A stretch of 64,000 bases of DNA from Snodgrassella alvi (GTDB lineage Bacteria; Pseudomonadota; Gammaproteobacteria; Burkholderiales; Neisseriaceae). The notes under the pieces are model-generated. The model saw only the letters and a list, made by a program, of their open reading frames with translations, was not told the DNA's origin and did not search any database. The position numbers and the translations under genes were made by a program. The DNA is taken from assembly GCF_002777745.1 (NCBI RefSeq), contig NZ_MEIO01000048.1:62001-126000 (forward strand), read 5' to 3'. Shown here piece after piece: positions 7,933 to 17,793 of this stretch (position 1 is the stretch's first letter; the number at the start of each line of letters is the position of its first letter).

Positions 7933-8610
7933 TTAATTGTCATTTACCAGTGGCACAAATAAAGTCTGCTGTACACAGGTTTCCTGAAAACCTTCAGCTG
8001 TTTTATCGATTACCCATAAAAACTGTACGCCACCTTCATCCAGCGGCAATACCATACGACCACCTATTGACAGTTGCTGCAATAAAGGCAATGGTACTTC
8101 TTTCGGAGCAGCAGTAAGAATAATGCCATCAAATGGTGCTTCCTGTGGCAAACCAAGATAGCCATCACCACACACTAACCGAGCATGAGCCAGTAAATGC
8201 ACCGCACGCAAATTCTGTTTGGCACGTTCATGCAGCGGGCGCAGGCGCTCGATTGAATAGATTTCACGTAAACCCAGCGCTTGCAGAATCGCTGTCTGAT
8301 AACCACAACCAGTACCAATTTCCAGAATACGCAGGTTATTGTTTATCGACCGTTGGCTAAACAATAACTGTGTCATCACTGCTACAGTATAAGGCTGGGA
8401 GATAGTCTGCCCCAGACCCAGAGGCAGGGACATATCATCATAAGCATGAGAGCGCAGTGCTTCTTCAACAAACACATGTCGCGGTACAGCTGACATGGCA
8501 GACAACACTTCAGCACGGGTGATGCCCATCTGCCGCAGTCTTTCCACCATCCGTGCACGCCGGAATTCATAGCCAGTCCAGCTTACGCCCTGTCCCACTG
8601 CCGTCACCAC
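7933..8610 (-). CDS. pcm: Protein-L-isoaspartate O-methyltransferase
   Basis: A 225-residue SAM-dependent methyltransferase that methylates isoaspartyl residues in damaged proteins so they can revert to aspartate. SAM motif I is [14 protein letters not shown] (about residues 96-109); the family signature [16 protein letters not shown] lies just before it. The usual N-terminal helix block ([17 protein letters not shown]) is present. Its start overlaps the end of surE by 7 bases, the conserved surE-pcm pairing seen in many proteobacteria. Normal length. Confidence 0.93.
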   Translation of the reverse strand: MVTAVGQGVSWTGYEFRRARMVERLRQMGITRAEVLSAMSAVPRHVFVEEALRSHAYDDMSLPLGLGQTISQPYTVAVMTQLLFSQRSINNNLRILEIGTGCGYQTAILQALGLREIYSIERLRPLHERAKQNLRAVHLLAHARLVCGDGYLGLPQEAPFDGIILTAAPKEVPLPLLQQLSIGGRMVLPLDEGGVQFLWVIDKTAEGFQETCVQQTLFVPLVNDN

Positions 8611-9356
8611 TGTATATCTTGCAAAAAGGTGTTTACAGCATTCATTTGCTGATAGTTAGTTAAATCAAGTGTCAGCGGAGTAATGGTAACAAAACCTGCT
8701 TTGTTGGCACTAAAATCAGTATCCTGCCAACTAGTATCAGCAGCCCCCACACCCCCAATCCAATACATGGTTTCTCCACGCGGGCTATTAAATGGCACAA
8801 TACACTGTTCATGATGCCGTCGTCCCAGTTTTGCTACCTGATAGCCCTGCACAGCCTCAGCATTAATTGCCGGTATATTAATATTCCATAAAACCGGTTC
8901 TATAGCTGGCTGTGCACACACTTGTGCTAAAACGGTATTCACCGCTTTTTCAGCCGTAGCCCAATACTGACCACTGCGATCGTTAATAGAAAATGCCAGA
9001 GCAGGGATACCCATTAAAAATGCTTCGGTAGCGGCGGCTACAGTGCCGGAATACAAAACATCGTCACCCATATTAGCACCGTGATTGATGCCAGACAGAA
9101 CTAAATCAGGTTTGAAATCAGCCATGGTATGCAAGGCTACATGGATACAGTCAGTTGGTGTGCCATTAACATAATAAAAGCCATTGGAAGCTTTCTTAAT
9201 AGACAAAGGGCGATTTAGAGTAAAAGAATTACTTACCCCACTCTGATCGTTTTCTGGTGCCACTACTCTTACTTCGGCAAACTGTGCTGCCACCTTGGCC
9301 AATAAAGCAACCCCTTCTGATAAATAGCCATCATCATTACAAATTAAAATTTTCAT
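8604..9356 (-). CDS. surE: 5'/3'-nucleotidase SurE
   Basis: A 250-residue metal-dependent phosphatase that acts on nucleoside monophosphates and short polyphosphates, linked to stationary-phase survival. The N-terminus [15 protein letters not shown] carries the Asp-Asp metal site (residues 8-9), followed by [13 protein letters not shown] and the metal-binding [19 protein letters not shown]. The start at 9356 is chosen because family members begin MKIL; GGAT lies just upstream. An in-frame ATG five codons earlier has no ribosome-binding site. It is translationally coupled to pcm. Confidence 0.93.
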   Translation of the reverse strand: MKILICNDDGYLSEGVALLAKVAAQFAEVRVVAPENDQSGVSNSFTLNRPLSIKKASNGFYYVNGTPTDCIHVALHTMADFKPDLVLSGINHGANMGDDVLYSGTVAAATEAFLMGIPALAFSINDRSGQYWATAEKAVNTVLAQVCAQPAIEPVLWNINIPAINAEAVQGYQVAKLGRRHHEQCIVPFNSPRGETMYWIGGVGAADTSWQDTDFSANKAGFVTITPLTLDLTNYQQMNAVNTFLQDIQW

Positions 9357-9371
9357 AACTATCCAATTCAA

Positions 9372-9847
9372 AAAATCTGTTCTGTTGCCGTTATATCTTC
9401 AGGCCTGTTTATTCCGTAACTGCCAGCCAAGCTCATTTACTTACCGGAAAATACAGCTACTGTGAATACACAGAACCGCCAGCACAAAGCAGGCATTATT
9501 CCACATACAGCCAATATGCTTATTCACTGCTTGCTATCCGAATATGATTTTTCTGCGTACTCACAATTGCTGGAACGCAAATACACCAGCGTCCTGCCCG
9601 ATAACTAATTATAAGGGTTTATATGCATTCTGGCAGCTTTATCCGCAATTTTGCCCTACCACTCTACCATCCCGTACAGATATTTGTATGCAGATCAAAC
9701 GTTATAAACAGTGCTAACAGGCAAATCATACCGTATAGCAACATCATACTATTACAAATAGCATAAATGTAAAAAACGAACCCTTCTGGTTCGTTTGTGA
9801 TTTAGTTCTGTGCTGGCACAGCAAAAGCCTGAATCAGCATAAAAAAA
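9372..9847. other. Intergenic region with possible gene remnants
   Basis: About 475 bases between surE and the polyamine-binding lipoprotein gene. On the plus strand a frame from CTG at 9420 to TAA at 9606-9608 encodes about 62 residues with a protein-like composition (LLSEYDFSAYSQLLERKY near its end) but no proper start, and is followed by a 49-codon frame from 9622. Both may be chance frames or decayed genes. The terminator at the right end is listed separately. Confidence 0.3.
9771..9796 (-). terminator. Rho-independent terminator of the polyamine-binding lipoprotein gene
   Basis: On the minus strand AAACGAACC and GGTTCGTTT form a 9-bp stem around a 5-base loop, followed by a run of T residues. 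It lies 52 bases after the gene stop at 9848. Confidence 0.85.
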
Positions 9848-10984
9848 CTATTGTCCCGCTTTAACCTGCTGAAACAGACGTACCGCCAAACGAACAGCAT
9901 CCTGAGACTTGGGCGATACCACAAAACTTTTATCCAGCACTTCCTGTGTGGGAAATATGCTCGGATCGCTACTGATTTCACTGTTCATCAACGCCCGTGC
10001 CGGTTTACTGGCCGGCGCAAAAGTCACATAGTTACCATTTTTCGCTGCCACTTTCGGATCGAGTGTGTAATTAATGTATTTCAAGGCATTGGCTACATTC
10101 TGGGCATCTTTGGGAATCATAAAGGAATCAATCCAGATTCCAACTCCCTCCTTCGGAGCCAGTACCTGTAAATGCACTCCGCTTTTAGCATCTTCAGCAC
10201 GTTTTTTAGCAATATTCAGATCACCGCCATAACCGGTGGCCACACACAGGTCACCGCGTGCCATATCATCAATATAGCCGGAAGAGCTGAAGCGTTTCAC
10301 ATCATTACGTACGGATTTAATCAAATTGGTAGCAGCACGAATATCATCCGGACTACTGCTGTTTGGGTCTTTACCCAGATAATGTAAAGCCAGTGGATAA
10401 AGTTCGGTAGGGCTATCAAACAGCGAAATGCCACAGCTTTTTAGTTTATGTGTGTAAATAGGATTAAATACCAGATCCCACAAATTATCCGGCAGTTTGC
10501 CATCCAGTGCCTTTTCTACCAGCTCCGTATTAATCCCAATAGTATTCATACCCCAGAAATACGGCACGGCATATTTATTACCCGGGTCTACCTTATCCAT
10601 CATCTTCAGCAGTCCCGGATCAATATTATTGTAATAGGATAGCTGACTTTTATTCACCGGCTGATATGCACCAGCCTTGATTTCGCGGCCTACATTAGCA
10701 ATAGACGGTACTACCAGATCATAGCCGGAACGGCCAATCAGAATCTTGGCCTCAAGAGTTTCGTTACTGTCGTAATAATCATAACGAACCTTGATTTTAT
10801 TTTCTTTTTCAAATGCTTTAACTGTATCCGGATCAACATAATCCGACCAGTTATAAATATTAAGCTGGTCAGTTGGATTCATGACTGCATTACTGGAGGC
10901 AGCATTTTTATTTGCATTACCGGCATCCGAGCAGGCAACCATCAGCACACTTACGATGGCTGACAATACCAGTGATTTTTTCAT
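9848..10984 (-). CDS. Spermidine/putrescine-binding lipoprotein (PotD/PotF type)
   Basis: A 378-residue periplasmic solute-binding protein for polyamine ABC importers. The N-terminus MKKSLVLSAIVSVLMVACSD is a lipoprotein signal peptide with lipidation at the cysteine of LMVAC. The mature part starts the binding fold with LNIYNWSDYVDPDTVKAFEK and contains NETLEAKILIGRSGYDLVVP, the PotD/PotF hallmark. The start at 10984 is preceded by GGAAA; an upstream in-frame start would spoil the signal peptide. No ATPase or permease gene is adjacent, so it must serve a transporter encoded elsewhere. A close paralogue lies at 61469-62635. Confidence 0.9.
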   Translation of the reverse strand: MKKSLVLSAIVSVLMVACSDAGNANKNAASSNAVMNPTDQLNIYNWSDYVDPDTVKAFEKENKIKVRYDYYDSNETLEAKILIGRSGYDLVVPSIANVGREIKAGAYQPVNKSQLSYYNNIDPGLLKMMDKVDPGNKYAVPYFWGMNTIGINTELVEKALDGKLPDNLWDLVFNPIYTHKLKSCGISLFDSPTELYPLALHYLGKDPNSSSPDDIRAATNLIKSVRNDVKRFSSSGYIDDMARGDLCVATGYGGDLNIAKKRAEDAKSGVHLQVLAPKEGVGIWIDSFMIPKDAQNVANALKYINYTLDPKVAAKNGNYVTFAPASKPARALMNSEISSDPSIFPTQEVLDKSFVVSPKSQDAVRLAVRLFQQVKAGQ

Positions 10985-11157
10985 ACACGATTTCCAATTT
11001 GTATGCCCATTGTAACGGGGAAGCAAGTATCTATGACGTGCACCAGCACAGCCACCACTAAACCGACATTAAACTGTGAAATACCGCGTCATGCAAGAGT
11101 ATTTGGCAAATTATTACAGATTGGCAGTCGATAAAAATACAAAACAGCAATTTTTAC

Positions 11158-12735
11158 TCAGAAAATCAGACGAAAAAACCAGAATAATCCTCCAGCCAAC
11201 ACAACAGATACCGGCAAAGTGAGTACCCAGGCTATAACCAGATTGCGGACAGTCGATTTCTGTAAGCCGCTTTTATTCACAGCCATGGTGCCGGCAATTC
11301 CGGAAGTCAGCACATGCGTAGTGCTCACCGGCAGACCAAAACGGTCAGCAGCACAGATCAGTGCAGCAGTTACCAGCTCGGCAGAAGCACCCTGTGCATA
11401 AGATAAATGGGTTTTACCGATTTTTTCGCCTACAGTGACCACAATACGCTTCCAGCCAACCAAAGTGCCCAGCCCCAGTGCCAGTGCCACCAGTACCTTT
11501 ACCCATACCGGAATATATTTAGTGGCATAGTCAATCAATACATGATATGCATTTAAACTATCCATCTGTACCGCGCTCAGCTTATATTGGCGCTGCAAAG
11601 CATTTTTTTGCAATAAGGTTAAAGATTCGGAAACCAGATACATATCATTACGGATATTCCCTACCTGCTGAGGTGGTAAATTGCGCAAGCAATCGCTTTT
11701 ACTCACATTATGCTCAACGATTCGTACCAGCTGTGCCAGCGCAGCCAGTTGCTCCGGCGTACCCTGCTTATCTTCCACCAAAGCCGTTACCTTAGCACGC
11801 GCATCCGTACCTGCCGGCAACACCAGCCCCGACGGCAGCAAATCCTCAATGGTTTTCTGTGCTGCTCTGGAATTGGCAGAAAATTTCGCCCATTCCTCTT
11901 TTGGTACGGCATGATTGAGTGCATATGCCATCGGCACAGTGCCAATCAGTATCAGCATAATCAATCCCATGCCTTTTTGCCCGTCATTCGAACCATGAGC
12001 AAAGCTCACTGTAGTACAGGTGAAAATCAGCAGCAAACGAATCGGCCACGGTGGCGGTGCCTCATTTTCCGGTGCCCTGTACAACGCCGGGATACGCAGC
12101 AACATTTTCGATAAAAATAACAACAATCCCGCAAGAACAAAGCCTAATAGTGGAGAAAATAACAGCGACTCACCCACATTAATTACCTGACTCCAACTTA
12201 CGCCACTGGTACTTCGATCTGCCGACATCAATTGATTAGCCACACCTACCCCGATAATCGAACCAATCAGCGTATGCGAACTGGAAGCCGGCAACCCCAG
12301 CCACCATGTACTCAGGTTCCAGATAATGGCAGCAGAAAGCAAAGCAAAAATCATTGCATAACCAACATCACTGCCCATGTGCAGAATCAATTCCACCGGC
12401 AGCAAAGAAATCACCCCATAGGCCACTGCACCGGTTGACAACAACACACCAAGAAAATTAAAAGCTCCTGACCAGATTACAGCTGTATTAGGTTTAAGTG
12501 AATGCGTATAGATTACACTGGCCACCGCATTGGCTGTGTCATGAAAACCATTCACAAACTCGAATGCCAGCGCAATCAGCAACGCTACTGTTAATAACGC
12601 ATATACCAGCAATGAAGAGCTTGGAATAGCGTGCAAATCATGGCAAATACAAACACCAGCATAAGCCAGACCGCCAAGTAATATCAGCAGAAAAAGAATT
12701 TTACCTACTTTACCAGTTTTCATGGATGCAGACAT
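11158..12735 (-). CDS. PiT-family inorganic phosphate transporter
   Basis: A 525-residue membrane protein that imports phosphate, probably as a neutral metal-phosphate complex with protons. Both copies of the PiT signature are visible: FVNGFHDTANAVASVIYTH near the N-terminus and SAELVTAALICAADRFGLPVSTTHVLTSG near the C-terminus, with LPASSSHTLIGSIIG and FAHGSNDGQKGMG between. About ten to eleven membrane spans plus a hydrophilic central loop (about residues 280-400). The ATG at 12735 has AGGG upstream; a GTG 13 codons earlier is the alternative. It stands alone. Confidence 0.9.
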   Translation of the reverse strand: MSASMKTGKVGKILFLLILLGGLAYAGVCICHDLHAIPSSSLLVYALLTVALLIALAFEFVNGFHDTANAVASVIYTHSLKPNTAVIWSGAFNFLGVLLSTGAVAYGVISLLPVELILHMGSDVGYAMIFALLSAAIIWNLSTWWLGLPASSSHTLIGSIIGVGVANQLMSADRSTSGVSWSQVINVGESLLFSPLLGFVLAGLLLFLSKMLLRIPALYRAPENEAPPPWPIRLLLIFTCTTVSFAHGSNDGQKGMGLIMLILIGTVPMAYALNHAVPKEEWAKFSANSRAAQKTIEDLLPSGLVLPAGTDARAKVTALVEDKQGTPEQLAALAQLVRIVEHNVSKSDCLRNLPPQQVGNIRNDMYLVSESLTLLQKNALQRQYKLSAVQMDSLNAYHVLIDYATKYIPVWVKVLVALALGLGTLVGWKRIVVTVGEKIGKTHLSYAQGASAELVTAALICAADRFGLPVSTTHVLTSGIAGTMAVNKSGLQKSTVRNLVIAWVLTLPVSVVLAGGLFWFFRLIF

Positions 12736-13069
12736 AATTGCCCTAGGCGACGAAGTCGCAGACGAAGCAGACACAGTTTACTCCCTATTACCAAATACTA
12801 TCGTGACTTATTGTAAAAGAGCAACATGACAACCTTACGACAGGCATAAATTAATTGCAAAATTAATAAAATGCAAATCAAGCCTGAGTGGATCAGCGGG
12901 TTTAATTGTAATCACGTGATTTTTATCTATCCCATATATAACCAATGAAAAAAACAAATAAAGAATAACCAACAGGTATCAAAAATAATACAGAAAAACA
13001 AAATATAATGACTAATCTGCATTTGGGGCCTGATTATCAGCCCCAATTTACAACATAAAATATACCCAG
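12736..13069. other. Intergenic region with terminator of the RNA-repair operon
   Basis: AT-rich, without a gene. Near its right end TTGGGG (13023-13028) pairs with CCCCAA (13041-13046), with inner pairs CTG/CAG, giving a strong hairpin 23 bases after the stop of the HD-kinase gene on the minus strand. This is the likely terminator, although its T run is poor. Confidence 0.5.
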
Positions 13070-14212
13070 TTATGGATTAATCAAATAACTCACCTTATGT
13101 GCTTCAGTAGGTAACGGAACCTCCCATTTATTTAATAACCGCTGAATGGTTTTATTTGGCAAAGTCGAATCACGTGCTGAGTTACGACGATACAACTCTT
13201 TTTCAGGTTGTTCAATATAAACAATTTGCACACTAGCATGATAAGCGTAAAGCAAATCAAGCGCTTTTTGACGCATTTCTTGCGATAAATGGGTTGCATT
13301 CCAAATAAAAGACTGCTTAGATCTCAACCATTTCCTTACTTTAGATAAAACAAATTGTGTAACCAACCCTTCATTTTCACCATACTTGAGTTTTAGTTCA
13401 GTTCTAGCATCATCATAAGAAGCAACAGACCATGCTGGATAATGCTGACTAATCCAACTATTTTTACCCGAAGCAGGTAAACCAGCGAGCATAATCACAT
13501 TAGAACCTTCTTGTGGAAATAACGCATAATCGGGTAACACATTACTGCCCCGAAAATATTGCATCCGAGTATAATCATCAACAAACTGACGCGGGTTATA
13601 TAAACACCCCTCCTCAAGTGCTAACTGTTTAAACAGTTCAACTTCATCAAGTGCTCTTGTTTTATCAGCACAGATACGACCTTCCATATCTGCCTTAGCC
13701 TGCACACATAGCATCCAGATCGGCAACTGCCACGATAATTGATGGATAACATATTCAGGCGATTTCTTTTTTTGCTTATCACTTAAAGCATAAAAAGGCA
13801 CTTGATGTACTCTAATAATGCGGCAAATTTGCTCCCGTAAATCAAACGGCACACCCATTCGCCATAATAATATGCGACTGCGAATTTCACCTTTTTTCGA
13901 ATGACGTGGCTGGCTAATTTTACCTGTAATGTCGTCAATCACCGTCGTTTCAGGTTTGGCTATATCATGCAATAATGCAGTCATAAATAGCACAAACTGA
14001 TGATCTTCTGTTGCGTTAGCAAATTCAGACTGAGCTAATAGCGCTCTTACAACCATCTGAGTATGAGTCCATACATCGCCCTCACCATGATAAACAGGAT
14101 CTTGTGGCGTTGTTATCAAACTATTTAACTCAGGAATACAAGTTAGCCATGGGCTAAAATCATCAGTTAAAATTGTGTGCGCAATTTGTTGCTTTAATAC
14201 AAGGTAATTCAT
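13070..14212 (-). CDS. HD-domain plus polynucleotide kinase RNA-repair protein
   Basis: A 380-residue two-domain protein. Residues about 40-190 are an HD phosphohydrolase domain (His50 in WTHTQMV, His82-Asp83 in LLHDIAKPETT, then RSRILLWRMGVP). Residues about 238-380 are a P-loop kinase of the T4 polynucleotide kinase type: GLPASGKNSW (244-253), the aspartate in SYDDAR, WNATHLS and a lid with RNSARD. The Walker A has Asn where Ser or Thr is usual. Such HD-Pnk proteins remove 2',3'-cyclic phosphate and phosphorylate the 5' end, preparing broken RNA for ligation. Its start overlaps the stop of the RNA ligase gene (ATGA) with GGAGG upstream, so the pair works as an end-healing and sealing unit. 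Confidence 0.85.
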   Translation of the reverse strand: MNYLVLKQQIAHTILTDDFSPWLTCIPELNSLITTPQDPVYHGEGDVWTHTQMVVRALLAQSEFANATEDHQFVLFMTALLHDIAKPETTVIDDITGKISQPRHSKKGEIRSRILLWRMGVPFDLREQICRIIRVHQVPFYALSDKQKKKSPEYVIHQLSWQLPIWMLCVQAKADMEGRICADKTRALDEVELFKQLALEEGCLYNPRQFVDDYTRMQYFRGSNVLPDYALFPQEGSNVIMLAGLPASGKNSWISQHYPAWSVASYDDARTELKLKYGENEGLVTQFVLSKVRKWLRSKQSFIWNATHLSQEMRQKALDLLYAYHASVQIVYIEQPEKELYRRNSARDSTLPNKTIQRLLNKWEVPLPTEAHKVSYLINP

Positions 14213-15072
14213 ATCTTACCTCCATTAACCGAACAACCATACCAATTCACCGTTAATTGCGGTGCATACAGATCAACACCTTCAGCCAGTTGATTAGGAA
14301 TAAAAGGCTGTTCCGAATGATGCTGACCTGCATCTAAAATCGCCTGCACAAAATCGCATCTAATCCACTTTAGGCGATCAACCGTTTGCGTGTCTGACTC
14401 GACTTTCAGATATAATCCCTCCATCAAATCAGAACCATCGCATTGTTGCCAGGCCTTGGTTAAATCAAGCTTTTCACGCAACACAATTTGCTCAAAACAT
14501 GCTCTCCAATTCGCCGTTTTAGCTAAAGATTCTTTAACCAAAATCAATAAATCGCTCAACTCAGAGGGTGCCATCCCTGCAAATAAAACAGGCACCGATA
14601 AAACAGGACCATTGGCTAATAGCTGGTGGCGTTTTAAGGTTGATAGAAAACAGTTTTGTTGCCTATCCCAAATATCAAACTCACAAAAATAGTGAGGCAA
14701 TGCATCATAAAAAATTGCATGTTTTTTATGCAACCATTCACCATAAAGAATATAACGATCTTCTAATCGCTCTAACAGCCAATTTTCATGCACGCAAGCC
14801 CAATGTTTTAACAAATTAAATTGACGCTCTCGTGAACCACCAATTAAATAATGTCCCCTAGATTGAAGCAACAGTTCACCACTGGCAGAAAAACTAATCG
14901 CGCAGTTCGCACCATCAAGCTTTTCTTCAACAACAATATACTGTCCTACTAGTTGATTATAAGGATATTGCCCATGTTCACAGTCTCCAAACTGTAAACG
15001 AGAGCTTTCCAAGTGGGGTGTTCGTGGATATTTAATTAATTCTAAATTTTGAATACAATATTCCATTGTCAT
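14209..15072 (-). CDS. RNA ligase, Rnl2/DraRnl-like nucleotidyltransferase
   Basis: A 287-residue ATP-dependent RNA ligase. Nucleotidyltransferase motifs in order: motif I EEKLDGANC with Lys51 as the AMP-accepting residue, RSRG-like motif Ia (LQSRGHYL), motif III YILYGEW, motif IIIa YFCEFDIWD, motif IV EGLYLKVE, and motif V LKWIR. The start at 15072 follows GGAG by eight bases; the TTG at 15093 and the ATG at 15066 are less likely. It is the first gene of a two-gene operon with the HD-kinase protein. Together they would restore cleaved tRNA or other RNA with 5'-OH and cyclic-phosphate ends, for example after toxin or phage-induced cleavage. Length and motif order are normal for the family. 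Confidence 0.88.
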   Translation of the reverse strand: MTMEYCIQNLELIKYPRTPHLESSRLQFGDCEHGQYPYNQLVGQYIVVEEKLDGANCAISFSASGELLLQSRGHYLIGGSRERQFNLLKHWACVHENWLLERLEDRYILYGEWLHKKHAIFYDALPHYFCEFDIWDRQQNCFLSTLKRHQLLANGPVLSVPVLFAGMAPSELSDLLILVKESLAKTANWRACFEQIVLREKLDLTKAWQQCDGSDLMEGLYLKVESDTQTVDRLKWIRCDFVQAILDAGQHHSEQPFIPNQLAEGVDLYAPQLTVNWYGCSVNGGKI

Positions 15073-16085
15073 TATGTTTTCTCCAAAAAACAAAAGAAAA
15101 CCGACAAGGCAAAAATCTACAGATTGAATTACAACAAAGAAGCTTGAAAAATACCAAGCGAAAGAATAGAAAGATACCGTGTCGGCATTAAGATAAAGTG
15201 TTAACTACAGGCATTTTGCCCCCTCACTATCATAAAAATTTTAGATTGAAAAAAACGGCGCCATTATCATGAATTGTTAATTAACTGTCAAGTTTAGTGA
15301 TAAAAAATAGTCAGTTATATTAATCAATCATTTCTGATACAGTATCGTGAATTAGCTGTAACCCTCCAGCTTGCCCCAAACTTAGATGAAACAACAACAA
15401 ATCAATTAAATCACAATGACAAAGTAACACACAGAATTGTTAAAACAAAAGCAATACTCATAAAATCGACCGCTGAATTAATCGCAAGTCATAAAGATGA
15501 TCAATTGTAACAACCAGCAATCGCTAACCCAACAATTGATAATGCCTTTAAGTAAGAAACAGATCCAAACAAAACCTTATTTCTTCTTGAATTAATTATG
15601 TAAAACATGAATAAAGCCAAAGCAACACCTAACTGTAATTCTTGTTGTAAATCAATTCTCAATCACAGCTAATCTGCTTACAGACAGTCGCACACCTGCG
15701 CCAGCATAAAATTCAGCTATACCTGCTTACAACAAACTGAACAAAAAGTTTGCAGAAGTGTTACCAAATCAAAACCATAATAAAAATGCTTACATTTCCC
15801 ACCTAGGCAGACCAAACACTACGAAATAATAATTTATATCCAACTACCTAACCTGATCACAAGCAAAAATTTTCTTAACTCAGCCTATTACCTTAAATTA
15901 CGATTATTAGAATTAAAGGTATAAACATTGACGTTAATATCTTTATTTTTTTAAAGTAATAGCCAGCATAGCAAATTGTACATATCAGAATTAAAAATTA
16001 ATAACATTTACTCTTTAACATAAAATAACCGCACACATACCATCAAATTTATTGCAACCGCACTTACATATCGAGGAGAAATTAC
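15073..16085. other. One-kilobase AT-rich region without a gene
   Basis: No convincing gene, tRNA or terminator on either strand. It separates the RNA-repair operon (minus) from the lactate permease (plus), so it must carry both promoters. Near the left end, in the leader of the ligase operon, CCGACA and TGTCGG (plus coordinates 15101-15106 and 15180-15185) could pair, and on the minus strand the second arm is followed by a T-rich run just before the ribosome-binding site, as in an attenuator. Confidence 0.4.
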
Positions 16086-17729
16086 ATGCATACATGGGTA
16101 CAAAGTTACTCCGCATTAGGCAACAGCATTTATCTCACCCTGCTGGCTGCCCTATTGCCGATCATCTTTTTCTTTGTGGCGCTTACACTACTGCGCATGA
16201 AAGGACACATTGCCGGTGCTATCACCTTGATTCTGGCAATCATTGTGGCAGTTACTGCCTACAAAATGCCACTTACACTGGCTTTATCTTCCGCGTTATA
16301 TGGTTTTTTCTACGGTCTGTGGCCGATTGCCTGGATCATAATTACCGCTGTCTTTCTCTACAACCTCACCGTCAAAAGCGGCCAGTTTGACATTATCCGT
16401 GCTTCTATTCTTTCCATCACTGAAGACCAGCGTCTGCAATTGCTGCTTATCGGCTTTTGCTTTGGTTCTTTTCTGGAGGGCGCAGCCGGCTTTGGTGCAC
16501 CCGTTGCCATTAGTGCAGCACTACTGGTAGGGCTGGGTTTCAAACCCTTATATGCAGCAGGTTTGTGCCTGATTGCTGATACGGCACCGGTTGCCTTTGG
16601 TGCACTGGGTATTCCGATTCTGGTGGGTGGACAGGTTTCCGGCCTTGACCCGTTTCATATCGGCCAGCTTGCCGGCCGGCAATTACCCATGATGTCTATT
16701 GTGATTCCGTTCTATCTGATATTTATCATGGACGGAATGCGCGGTATTCGCCAGACTTGGCCAGCACTGCTGGTTTCCGGTGTTTCCTTCGCCGCAACCC
16801 AATTTATCACCGCCAATTTTATCGGGCCGGAATTGCCGGATGTCACCTCAGCACTGGTAAGCTTGGTATGCCTGGCACTTTTTCTACAAAAATGGCAGCC
16901 TGAACAGATATTTACCTTCAACGGCATGCAGCAGCCAAACCAACAGCGCAGACCAAAAGAATATAGCATCAGACAAATTGCTCAGGCATGGTCGCCTTTT
17001 GTTATCCTGACTATCTGTGTCGCCGTGTGGACAATTAAACCCCTGCAAGTCTGGTTTAACTCATTCAGCCTAATCAAAATTCACTGGCCAATGCTGGATA
17101 ATCTGGTGATTAAAACCATACCTATCGTTGCGGAAAACACCCCCATCGCTGCCGAATTCAAGCTAAATCTGATAGGAGCAGTAGGCACATCCATTCTGCT
17201 GGCAGCCATCATTTCCATATTAATACTGAAAATAAAACCGCGTCTGGCTGTCGATACCTTCAAACACACCCTATACGATTTGCGCTATCCGATACTATCG
17301 ATTGGGCTGGTACTGGCGTTTGCCTACGTAGTTAATTACTCCGGTCTGTCATCAACCCTTGCATTGGCGCTGGCCGATACCGGTAAAGCCTTCCCGTTTT
17401 TCTCACCATTTCTTGGCTGGGTAGGTGTTTTCCTCACAGGTTCCGACACCTCTGCTAATGCCCTGTTTGGTGCTTTGCAAGCCAATACCGCCTTGCAGGT
17501 AGGCATGGATCCCGTACTTGCCGTTGCTGCTAATTCAGTTGGCGGGGTAACCGGCAAAATGATTTCACCACAATCCATTGCCATTGCCTGTGCCGCAGTG
17601 GGACTGGCCGGTAAAGAATCTGACCTGTTTCGCTTCACCGTGCGTCACAGCCTGTTCTTCTGTGTGATTGCCGGCCTGTTTACCCTTGTACAAACTTATC
17701 TGTTTCCATGGACACTAACCTTATTTTAA
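16086..17729 (+). CDS. lldP: L-lactate permease
   Basis: A 547-residue transporter of the LctP/LldP family that takes up lactate (and often glycolate) with protons. About 12-14 membrane spans; family motifs [19 protein letters not shown] and [13 protein letters not shown] (about residues 130-180), and [11 protein letters not shown] plus [17 protein letters not shown] near the C-terminus are present. The start has GAGGAG upstream. The gene stands alone and ends at a strong terminator shared with moaA. In a bee-gut organism this would feed lactate from fermenting neighbours into respiration (inference). Confidence 0.93.
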   Translation: MHTWVQSYSALGNSIYLTLLAALLPIIFFFVALTLLRMKGHIAGAITLILAIIVAVTAYKMPLTLALSSALYGFFYGLWPIAWIIITAVFLYNLTVKSGQFDIIRASILSITEDQRLQLLLIGFCFGSFLEGAAGFGAPVAISAALLVGLGFKPLYAAGLCLIADTAPVAFGALGIPILVGGQVSGLDPFHIGQLAGRQLPMMSIVIPFYLIFIMDGMRGIRQTWPALLVSGVSFAATQFITANFIGPELPDVTSALVSLVCLALFLQKWQPEQIFTFNGMQQPNQQRRPKEYSIRQIAQAWSPFVILTICVAVWTIKPLQVWFNSFSLIKIHWPMLDNLVIKTIPIVAENTPIAAEFKLNLIGAVGTSILLAAIISILILKIKPRLAVDTFKHTLYDLRYPILSIGLVLAFAYVVNYSGLSSTLALALADTGKAFPFFSPFLGWVGVFLTGSDTSANALFGALQANTALQVGMDPVLAVAANSVGGVTGKMISPQSIAIACAAVGLAGKESDLFRFTVRHSLFFCVIAGLFTLVQTYLFPWTLTLF

Positions 17730-17740
17730 TTGTCTGTCGC

Positions 17741-17772
17741 ACAAAAGCCCGCTCAACAAAGCGGGCTTTTGT
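17741..17772. terminator. Bidirectional terminator between lactate permease and moaA
   Basis: ACAAAAGCCCGC (17741-17752) and GCGGGCTTTTGT (17761-17772) form a perfect 12-bp stem with an 8-base loop. The A and T runs at its edges allow termination in both directions. Confidence 0.9.
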
Positions 17773-17793
17773 TTGGTAGCAGCAACATCTATT

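Noticed and set aside
15073-16085. Possible tRNA or Y-RNA in the long gap next to the RNA-repair operon
   Set aside because: No T-loop (GGTTCGAAT-like) or acceptor-stem pairing was found by eye on either strand.
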